DNA of 64,000 bases from Taxillus chinensis (lineage: Eukaryota > Streptophyta > Magnoliopsida > Santalales > Loranthaceae), in NCBI GenBank assembly GCA_023512835.1, contig CM042092.1:10541498-10605497 (forward strand), in the 5' to 3' direction. Positions 55,491 to 64,000 of the stretch are shown here, piece after piece (positions within the stretch are counted from its first letter, which is position 1; the number at the start of each line of letters is the position of its first letter). Both the position numbers and the translations under genes were made by a program. The notes under the pieces were generated by a model. The model ran no database searches. It was not told the DNA's origin and saw nothing but the letters and a program-made list of their open reading frames with translations.

Positions 55491-55563
55491 GAGCATCTTC
55501 ATGCTCCCTATATATTCTCTCTATTTTAGGTAAAAGCTATTTTAGGAAGTTACTTTTATCTTA

Positions 55564-55963
55564 GAGCACTAGCATCAGTTACTCTATCGATTTCTCTAAA
55601 TTTACAATTTTAAATTACTTTTTGCTGCCCTATATAAATATACATCACAGCAGATTCCCTAAATCAAACTTTATATTATTAAAATAATATTTTATATTAC
55701 TTATGTTATTTAATAATATTTTTTATAATTTAATATAATTTAAATATAATTTTTTAAAGGTGAGAGAAATTTTTTAAATATAATTTAATCATTATAGAGA
55801 ATGAATGGTGCTTCCCAATATATTGGGAAACACTGTACAAAGCCTATAGAAAAAGTTAAATATAGGGCATCTATTGTGGGAATGATTTTATGACTTTTTA
55901 ACTTCTTTTTTTTTCCTAAATTTAGGGAAATAAATTTATATAGGAAATCTGCTACTAGTGTTC
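55564..55963. mobile_element. Tourist-like MITE
   Basis: 400 bp flanked by TTA on both sides (55561-55563, 55964-55966). The terminus GAGCACTAGCATCAG pairs with the right end, which reads GAACACTAGTAGCAG on the complement. AT-rich interior, related to the element at 27652-28338. Confidence 0.7.
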
Positions 55964-56266
55964 TTACCTATTCCAATCATGTTCTCTATTTTTAATTTTA
56001 AATATTTTTTCCCATAGTTATAAATTTATTCTAATATACTTTTGCAGCGAAATAAATCCATGGCTGCATTGCAACCAAAGGTCAATCGATTACTAATACT
56101 AATAATAGTAACCAAACAACACACAAAAGGAACCTAGGTTTAAATTGCATTCACTTCAGTGAGATGGTCATGGTCCATCCCTGAGCTCAACTGCAGTATC
56201 AAAGCAAGGAAGTGTAGCAGTACAGAAATCAGATAAGTATTACCACATCTTAAATTTTTTGATATT

Positions 56267-56660
56267 TTATTCCTTTGACCAACCACGATCTTTGAATCGG
56301 GACATGGCGGCCTGCTCTACAAAATTTTGCACCATATCCATCAAAGGAGAGGGAAAAGAAAAAAGCGATCGGGTCATTAATAATGACAAAATACAGAGTT
56401 TTCGTTGCTGGAAAAAAGCGATTGAGACATGGCCTGCTCTTCGTACTAGAATGCCCTTTTCTAGAAGAGGCTGGATGGCAAAGGAGGGGGTCTTGTCGAA
56501 GAACTCTTGCTCGATGGAGTCGACGCACTCCAACACCATGTAGAGGTTGTTGTCGGCGAGGTTAACGTTGCAGCTGATGATCTGGACGAGCCTCGTTGAA
56601 GCAATCGATTAAAGGGAGGGCTCGACGACAACGAGGGCTACAACGACTATGCTGGCGAGC
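56267..56660 (-). pseudogene. Unrecognised coding-like fragment
   Basis: A GC-richer minus-strand stretch reads LVQIISCNVNLADNNLYMV, then LECVDSIEQEFFDKTPSFAI, in one frame that stays open for about 110 codons. A stop lies just upstream, and no start or splice context is convincing. I do not recognise the protein. It may be a captured or relict exon. Confidence 0.3.
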
Positions 56661-56812
56661 TTAATAGCGAGCGTAAATTTATCGCTGCATCTAGCTAGCG
56701 TGATGGCGAGTTACCTATTTTAGGATGTTATTTGATGAATTGATTGGAACAGTCATATTTGACTCTCTATTTTAGGGTAAAAATTAATATAGGAAGTGAA
56801 TTGGAGATGTTC

Positions 56813-59060
56813 TATTGATGTATGTGTCCCCCTATATGTATTGCATGTGGTTGGACATAGTAATAACACTCAAACCATTAAACTAGCTACAAATTATAGA
56901 GAATATGAAAAAAAAACGGAAGACTAAATCCTACAACGTGGAGTCTTCCAAAAAAATAGATATCAATGCTAAAGAAAGTGGGGGGAGATGTGGGACGGCG
57001 ACGATAAACAGTTTCCTCCCATTAAAAAAAAAAGCAACCCAACAGCCAACTGTTTGTGTTTAGACTCAATCGCATAAAATCTCTAAACTCAATTTGAAGG
57101 GTTCAATGAATATGGGGGCCGGATTGGCTTGGTAGCCATAGCGACATAGCCTCCTCCACAGACCACAGGCGAAGCCACCCACTGACACGGATATGGATCG
57201 GGTTGACTTTTTATAGTCAATTCTTGTTGTGTGTGTGTGTGTTTTAAACCCTCCACATCTCCACAGTTACCGCACAAATGTGGATGGATACACACACGTA
57301 AAAAGTAACACACCGATATTATTGATCACCACAGGCGGTGCCCACTAAATTGAACATTGTGTTAGATTCGCAATTCGATTTTGCCCGTGGTGCTATTTGT
57401 TGATGGACTGACCACATATACCAAATTCTAGATTTGTACTCGTTCAATATAATCAACGTGTACGCCCACGTAAACGGTCTGATCAATTATGTAACAGGCT
57501 TAAACAGGTCGATTTCTTTACGCCCGTAATTGTTATGAATTAATTATAAAGCGATTCGGTCCGATAAGCACGTGGTTTAGACTGGTACTTTAAAAGAAAA
57601 GTTAAAAAATTGTACTTTATTTTACATTGAAAGTTCATTAGTAATTAAATTTATATCTGATTATAAAAAATAATTATTAAATTAACTTCAATAATTAATA
57701 CATAGTAGCAATATCTTTTCATACAGTTTTGTTTTACTATTTTATTTTATTGTTATAAAATATGAAATTTGATTAGTTAATTAAAATCTCATAACATAAA
57801 ATATAAATTAAATTTTTTGAATTCAGATAAAATAACAAAAACAAAAAGCTCTTAGATCGGTTTGATATGTATAAGCTTAGTGGGCTTCACCCCGCCTTTT
57901 AGGATCACATTTTAAATAAATCAACATTTAAATCAATCCGGAAACTTTGATTCATATTTACATCCCTAATTATGATTTTACATCATCAGTCATGTACAAC
58001 ACAATTGATAATTGTAGCTCAAAATATTATTTTGAGTTGCTGATCATTGTGTGTCTCATCTTAGGTGAGATTGAATTTCAAGTAAGATAATATTAAATGC
58101 ATAAATTTAAAAGTAAGTATTAAAATTTTATTTAAAATAACATCTATTAAATTTTAGAAAATTTAACAAATTATCAAATTTCATGCACAAATAACATCAA
58201 ATTTTTATTAACAATGTAAAATGAATATTTATAATTTTCCTCATGTGCTTTTGGTCTATGTATTTGAGATAAATTAATTCGGAAGCTATTTAGCTCCATT
58301 AATTATTAATGATTCACTAACATATTTATGAAATTATTACATATATAATGCATATGCTGTCTATTATCTTATTGCTATTAATTAAAGTAATATTATCTTG
58401 ATATTTTAATATATATGCTTGAACAAAATGATATTTGTTTCCTCACAATTTTGTATTCATTGATTTTTAAATATGAAAATATCGTTTTGCGGACAACATT
58501 TTTTCGATAAAGTTTTCAATATATTTTCAGCTAATTTTTTTTCTTTAAATGCACTTTTGAATTAAATTTTAAAGGTTACTCAAAATGATTTTGGAAAAAA
58601 AATTATAAATAACATTATTGTTTGTGATAAAATTGTTGAGTATACGACTCACATGTTATCGGTGAGAGAATCATAAGTATATAATAAGAATGCGCAAATA
58701 TCTTTATTACTATGAGTTCAAAACTTGTGGGGTAAAGTTCAAAAGAACCAAAACAATATCATATTAATATGGAAATAATTGTGTTTGTAGCATCAGAATA
58801 TTTACCTTACTCACAATAACTTATACTAAAAAAAACTTTTGAGATGGACCCGTCCCTAATAGAGATACAATCTCGTCCCAAATTAGTATTTGGGATGATT
58901 TAAGTCGTCGCATAGCCGTCTTAATTGCTATCGTCCCAAATGAAAATTTTGGGATGAAACACGTTTTTTCATCTCAATTTTTTTTTTCGACGACTTAAAA
59001 CCGTTCCAACATTAATTTAATTAATTAATTCAATTTAATAAAAAGTTGGGACAGTTTAGT
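56813..59060. other. AT-rich gene-free stretch
   Basis: No supported gene. A few GC-richer patches near 56950-57550 contain only short frames. Confidence 0.5.
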
Positions 59061-59170
59061 TTGTCTCAAATTATTTACAACGATTTTTTTTCGTCCCTAA
59101 ATGTTTACAACGGTTTTATCAGTCCCAAAGTAAATTCGGTTTATAATCTATTTTGTGACGGTATATATCT

Positions 59171-59408
59171 GTCCCTAAATACCATTTGTGATGCTTTTTT
59201 ATCCGTCCCTAAATATCATTTGGGACATTTTTTTATTCGTCACTAAATATCATTTGAGATACTTTTTTATCCGTCCTTAAACAGCTTTTGGGACATTTTT
59301 TAATTCGTCTCTAAATATCATTTGAGATACCTTTTTATCTGTCCCTAAATACTATTTGATACAAATTTTTTTCTGTCCCTAAATATCATTTGTGACAGTT
59401 TTAAATTT
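59171..59408. repeat. 34-bp tandem repeat, seven units
   Basis: GTCCCTAAATA-type starts fall at 59171, 59205, 59239, 59273, 59307, 59341 and 59375, exactly 34 bp apart. The unit is roughly gtccctaaatatcattt followed by gagatactttttatcc. Related strings (gtcccaaa, tttgggatga) extend left to about 58850. This resembles the subterminal repeats of CACTA-type elements; actaaaaaaaac near 58828 could be a decayed terminus. Confidence 0.75.
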
Positions 59409-60494
59409 TTGCCTTAAAGTTCTTATTTAAATTTATTTTTTTCTAAATAACTAATTTTTTTTATTTTAATGAGTTATTTTTTTAAAACTTACTTGTTAGT
59501 CTCTCTATTTTATTTATTTTTAAATTAAAATTAAATATGATAAAAGAAAATAAATAAATAAATATGATGAGCTAAAATATAATATTTTAATAAATAAAAG
59601 AAAAAAATATTAAATTAAATTTAAAAGTTATTATTTACTTTAAACTTTTAATTATAATAAAAGGTCTAAAAGATATATAAGTTTTAAATATTTTTATTAA
59701 ATTAATTCTTTAAAGTCATAAAAAGAGACTACAATGCCCTACAAAAGTACATAATGGGATCATCCAATCCTTTGAGTATATATTGACTTTATTTGATTCT
59801 TTATTCGGTCACCGCCAACCAACCATCTTCCTCCTATATATGGGCCGGCCATTCCTTTGTAGATTTTGTAGACTGCAATGAACAGTTGCGTTCATGAAAA
59901 TATTCAGTATGATTATGATAAGTCAAGAGTATGCTCGTGACTGTACAAATTCCCAAAATGGTAACATTTAATTAAACTTGAATTTCATATATAAATTCAT
60001 TAATTATTGAATTTTAATTTATATTTGCTATGCTAATCAAATAACATGAAGTGGAAAAAGAAAGTGACTTGGCTGAAAAATTTATGTCCAACTTGCCTAT
60101 CTCACTATTTATCTAAACCATATCCATCTACTCATCTAAACCACATAAAAAATATGCTATAAATAAATATTATTAAATAATTTAAATAGTTAACAACAAC
60201 AACTGATTTATAAAAGGTGCCCCCCAAATCCACAAGCACATGGAAGGCCATATACACACACACCGAACCAAATCGCAACAAAATGGTGCCATTCGACGCA
60301 TATATATGACAATGATGACACATGGATTTTGAATTTACAGTCAACTATACTACTGTGGAATGGCCTATAAAAGCCCCGACCCTCCTTTTTGTTCACTCCC
60401 AATTCCTGAATGGGCTTAAATATATTGAAAGCCTCCTTCAATCTCAAACGATTCTCATATTAATTATACATTTTTCTATAATATCTATCTATCG
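59409..60494. promoter_or_regulatory. Spacer and promoter region of the acid phosphatase gene
   Basis: AT-rich to about 60200, then mixed sequence with ctataaaag at 60364 as a TATA-box candidate ~240 bp before the ATG at 60606. No coding frame. Confidence 0.4.
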
Positions 60495-60495
60495 A

Positions 60496-60568
<73 letters not shown>
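60495..60568. repeat. (TA)n(GA)n compound microsatellite
   Basis: About 34 bp of TA followed by about 40 bp of GA, ending 37 bp before the phosphatase ATG, probably in the 5'UTR. Confidence 0.8.
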
Positions 60569-60571
<3 letters not shown>

Positions 60572-60605
60572 CATGCACTTAATTTTAAATTAATACCTAG
60601 GAGAA

Positions 60606-61914
60606 ATGTTTCCGGGGGCAAGGGCGGTGGCGTTCTTCACGATATTATGGTTTGAAGCCGCCCTAGTACTGTCGCACATGAAGACAACCGCCCACCGCGG
60701 CGGAGGGGATTTTAGCTCGTGCAAGAAATCGGTTGCGGCGGGGACGGCGGCGGGCTATTGCCTGAGCTGGAGGACAGGGGTGGAGACGTACAATGTGCGG
60801 GCGTGGCCCACGGTTCCGGCGCGTTGCCAGCTCCACGTCCGTGACTACATGACCTGCGGTCAGTACCGACAAGACATTAAGCTTGTCACCGACCAAATCT
60901 TCGCTTACATCGACACCATCGTCCCCGCCGACGACGGCATGGACGCCTGGATCTTCGACGTGGATGAAACCTGCCTCTCTAACCTTCCCTACTATCAGTA
61001 CTCCAAGAGATTCGGGTAATTAATTAATTAAAGACTACACGCATGTTCCCACCCCCCAAACACACACGTACATACGTATATATATATATATATATATAAC
61101 AGTACTACATAGTACATACTAAAGTGGTCATATATATAATTCTGTTAATGCTAATTAATTAGTTAAATCATCAGACTGTACATGTTCATCATGTTTAATT
61201 ACTTTCAATCTGATAGGGTCGACCCGTATGACCCGAGTGCGTTTGCCAAGTGGGTACAGCAAGGAACATGTCCGGCGATTCCGGAGGTTTTGGCGGTGTT
61301 TAACAAGTTGATTGACAATGGGTTTAAGGTGTTTCTGGTGACGGGTAGAGACAGCACCGCTCTCGGCCGGGTCACCATCGACAACTTGCGAAAAAAAGGT
61401 TTCGTTGGCTATGAACGCCTGTTTATGAGGTAATATATAATAATAATAATTATTATTATTATATGTACTCGATTGGCTTTTTCTTTAATTTTCATCCATA
61501 ATTTAATTAGAATTAATAAAATATTATCATAAATATTGCTCAAAAACTTTCCTACAATTGTGATTTTTAAATACGAAATACAAAAAAAAAAACCATTTAT
61601 GAATATAAAATAGTATCGTTAAATTATGTTCTTTTCAGAAGTTATAGATTTTTAAAATGTTTTTGGAAATCTATTATTACCACGATAAAATAATTGTAAT
61701 AATTTTTTTAAAATATTTTTTTTCCCAATTAACCAGGACTGCCTTATACAAGGGAATGATTGCAACGTCGTACAAGTCACAAATACGAAGACGATTAGTA
61801 GAGGAAGGGTACAGAATATGGGGCAACGTTGGGGATCAATGGAGCGATCTCCTGGGGGATTACATTGGAAACCGAACTTTCAAAATTCCTAATCCCATGT
61901 ATTTTGTCCCTTAA
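60606..61914 (+). CDS. HAD IIIB acid phosphatase (plant acid phosphatase 1 / VSP-like)
   Basis: Three exons, 60606-61015, 61217-61429, 61737-61914, giving 266 residues. Junctions fall inside Gly and Arg codons and keep frame. The N-terminal hydrophobic stretch (VAFFTILWFEAALVLS) suggests a signal peptide or anchor. HAD motifs: I is FDVDETCLSN with the nucleophile Asp and the DxDxT pattern, II is FLVTGRDS, and III/IV lie around GYRIWGNVGDQWSDLLG with Lys in SYKSQIRRRL. Motif I is fully conserved, unlike some vegetative storage proteins that lost the nucleophile, so activity is likely. The family hydrolyses phosphomonoesters, usually in the vacuole or secretory path. The ATG is the first in frame and directly precedes the hydrophobic stretch. 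Confidence 0.93.
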
Positions 61915-62189
61915 AAGCTGGATGCATAGGAACATAATCGTAACCGCCATCATATCCAATTAATCAAATTAATTGCAACCGTGTTGGGATTAATCACGAA
62001 TTAACGAAAATAATTCCCTAAAATCTATGAAGGAGCAAGCAAACTTATTATGTTACATATGTAGCCATATATCTATGTAAGCAATTACCCGGAATTTTTT
62101 TTATTTATTTTGGACATTAACCTTTACACCGGTAATGGATGCATGATGATCCAAATATTTATGCTATATCAATTTAGAGACTAGAGATT

Positions 62190-62860
62190 CAGAAAATATA
62201 GTTCCATAGGTGTCCTCATCTATGTGTGCAGTCACCTTAAGATTCTTATCCAGTATATGTGCATTGGATTCACAAGCATCCATCAAATCTTCTGCTGGTC
62301 TCTCTTTCTGCTTCTCCGTGTTGATACCCATCATCAACACGTACCTCAGCTTTTTGTCCAGCTGCTTCTACTTCCTGCTGATGTTCAAGTTCAACATCAG
62401 TGATCTCCTTTTCAACCTCGTAGTGATCTCCTGCATCACCAAGCTCTATAACAGTTTCAACATTTTCTATAGTTTATTGATCACCAAAACCAGCGCATAT
62501 ATAGTTATTAACAACTTCCTATTCTTCATCTTCTCTTCGAACTGGAGGCTCCTCAGGACCTCTAATCAGCAACCCAATTTTGATACACCAGTTTAATAAC
62601 GCCTCTCTGGCAATCAATCAAACTCTGACCATGTCTTAGCCACACTTGATATGTTTCGTCAGGCACCAGCATCAATGTGTGACTGAGTATATTGAACCCG
62701 TAGATAATTATTATTCTATCTGTAGCTCTATTGGCAAAAGTCAGCTCTGTATGTTTATGCCCTCCAGCAGCAGATGTGTCTTCTGCTGTATCCTTGGGAA
62801 TTTCCATATGAGTTTCAGCTACCGTGCTTGTTCCAGTTGCAGCAGACTACACAGGCTATC
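62190..62860 (-). pseudogene. Degenerate coding remnants, unrecognised
   Basis: The minus strand reads as broken protein-like frames: one from MEIPKDTAEDTSAAGG through VPDETYQVWLRHGQSLIDC, and another with ELGDAGDHYEVEKEITDVE and EVEAAGQKAEVRVDDGYQ. Stops separate them. Composition is acidic and hydrophilic. Possibly part of a retroelement or a dead gene. I cannot assign a family. Confidence 0.35.
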
Positions 62861-63834
62861 AACGGATTGAATTAGTGCTCATCAGGTGCCGTTTGCCCCC
62901 GATAAGATGTAGTCATTCTAACCTGATAAGGGGTAACAGAGAAGCTGCTGAAAGAAATAGAATAAGAGAAAGTAAAGACAGCAGTGGGAAAAACACTCCT
63001 AAGAAGCAAAAAGGAATTCCCCCCAAGAGAATAAAAAATATTTCACCATGACACGGCAGCATGAATGAGAGCAGAGAGACAGAAAGCATGCTAGAGAATA
63101 AACACCATGACCCACAAAAAACAGTACCCCCAGCAGAAGAAAAGAAAAAAACAGTCCAAATTATACCGCTGGGCACCCAAAATACACGGTCACTTGAAGC
63201 AAAAAAATGGGAGAGAAATGATTAATAAATAAAGAAACATGTCGCACATACAGCCGTGACCCCCCAACAGAGAGACAGAAATGAAATTTAACAAACGTAA
63301 TGCATCCTGCTGTGGTGCCAGAAAAACTCCAGAAGCATAAGAAGAAAAACTGGAGAGGGAGTAAGGAATTAAGGAAAAGAACCCACAAACCACCTCCCAT
63401 CTCCTTGTCAGCCGAGAAGAAGCAAGTGCTGCCAATAAAAGGACCAAAAACCAGATAGAAAAAAAGGGTAGTAAGGGAACCCAGCAGCAGGTCGGCTCCA
63501 GGAGATGGGAAGACTAGCCTCCTCACCAAGAATATCGAAAAACCTGCATAAGAACTGAGAGAAAAAAGAGTTGAATATCCAGCTATTATTCCAGCCAAGA
63601 GAACAAAAAACATAAAAAATGTAATCAATAACAATTATGTCCCAGGCAAAGATAAAATCTACGTTCATAAACATGATTTTAAATAAGATTTTTGATGATT
63701 TTCCAATCAACAATACAAAACTGCACATATAAAACGAAGGTGGGGGAGGCCCAAATTATCAGCCCTGATTTTCCCTCTCAAAATTGAAAAACCAGTAAGA
63801 GAGGAGAGCACAGATAAATCTTAAGAAAGAACAC
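62861..63834 (-). other. Probable LINE 3' region
   Basis: On the minus strand this follows the RNase H stop and is T/G-rich, like the long 3'UTRs of plant L1 elements. Long open frames here are compositional. The 3' end of the element is not clear. Confidence 0.4.
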
Positions 63835-64000
63835 CCAAGTTTGCAAGGAAATCAGCTACTTGGTTCCCCTCCCTATGAATGGGAGTGATCTGGAAATCAA
63901 TTTTACCCAACATACAAAGGATATGGTGCACCGCATAGCATACATCCCACGGAGCCTTCCTTTTTCCTCTGATCAGCTGGACAAAATTAGGGCATTCATT
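63809..64000 (-). mobile_element. LINE RNase H domain, 3' end of ORF2 (partial)
   Basis: The minus strand from the window edge reads NECPNFVQLIRGKRKAPWDV and later ITPIHREGNQVADFLANLG, then a stop. The HREGNQVADFLA string is the C-terminal RNase H signature of plant non-LTR retrotransposons. The frame is open to the right edge. Confidence 0.8.

Larger units (their letters stand above)
55491..56812. mobile_element. Composite MITE-like element, possibly carrying a gene fragment
   Basis: The left end GAGCATCTTCATGCTCCC (55491) and the right end, read from 56812 on the other strand as GAACATCTCCAATTCACTTCC, look like paired Tourist-type termini. Both are followed inward by tctattttagg-type sequence. 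The flanking trinucleotides (TAA, TAT) do not match exactly. It encloses the 400-bp MITE and a coding-like stretch. Confidence 0.4.

Noticed and set aside
59171..59408. CRISPR-like 34-bp periodic repeat
   Set aside because: The repeats are contiguous without spacers, the genome is a plant, and there are no cas genes. Treated as a transposon-type tandem repeat.
62210..62596. 128-codon hydrophobic plus-strand frame
   Set aside because: It is opposite acidic coding-like remnants on the minus strand. The hydrophobicity is what the complement of acidic codons gives.
63161..63634. 157-codon hydrophobic minus-strand frame
   Set aside because: It lies in the T-rich sequence after the LINE RNase H stop. 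It looks like 3'UTR composition rather than a membrane protein.

Overview
This is nuclear DNA from a flowering plant, most likely a eudicot. The window is AT-rich with long gene-free stretches. Genes carry many short GT-AG introns, the proteins are plant-specific (a plant oxidosqualene cyclase with the usual 18 coding exons, an LRR-III inactive receptor kinase, a VSP-type acid phosphatase), and plant transposon debris is everywhere (Tourist-like and hAT-like MITEs, LINE and TRIM pieces). There is no bacterial or organellar gene organisation. I do not name a species.

Layout, left to right. 463-1739 (-): first two coding exons of an h-type thioredoxin (h9-like, MGNC lipid-anchor start); the rest lies off the left edge. 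3.0-6.5 kb: gene-free, with a near-perfect 66-bp inverted repeat. 7177-16360 (+): an unrecognised coiled-coil protein whose middle is a tandem array of 63-nt phase-0 exons, each in a ~0.3 kb repeat unit. 16992-17063 (+): tRNA-Glu(CTC). 18210-20397 (-): LRR receptor-like pseudokinase. 22-31 kb: AT-rich and gene-free, with MITE-type debris and a GC-rich island. 31477-32011 (+): small DnaJ-type zinc-finger protein. 34129-40104 (+): oxidosqualene cyclase, beta-amyrin-synthase-like. 42687-46597 (-): Ser/Pro-rich basic protein resembling the BPP microtubule-associated family. 49755-54560 (-): 26S proteasome ATPase RPT3, with a LINE and a nested hAT-like MITE in intron 1. 55-60 kb: gene-free, with nested MITEs, a possible captured gene fragment and an exact 34-bp-period tandem repeat. 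60606-61914 (+): HAD IIIB acid phosphatase. 62.2-64.0 kb: degenerate coding remnants and the 3' end of a LINE with an RNase H domain (-), running off the right edge.

The genes do not form a pathway or cluster. The oxidosqualene cyclase stands alone, with no P450 or glycosyltransferase beside it, so this is not a visible triterpene cluster. The strongest candidate for something undescribed is the exon array at 8.4-12.7 kb. At least ten usable exons encode 21-residue (three-heptad) coiled-coil modules, and three more copies are broken at splice sites or by indels. Every exon is a multiple of three in phase 0, so copies can be added, lost or skipped without breaking frame. This is an expandable protein rod evolving by exon birth and death. 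The cyclase gene is also unusual in having two introns that keep frame only if GC is used as the donor.

All gene models were made by eye from reading frames, splice dinucleotides and family knowledge. No transcript or database search was available.
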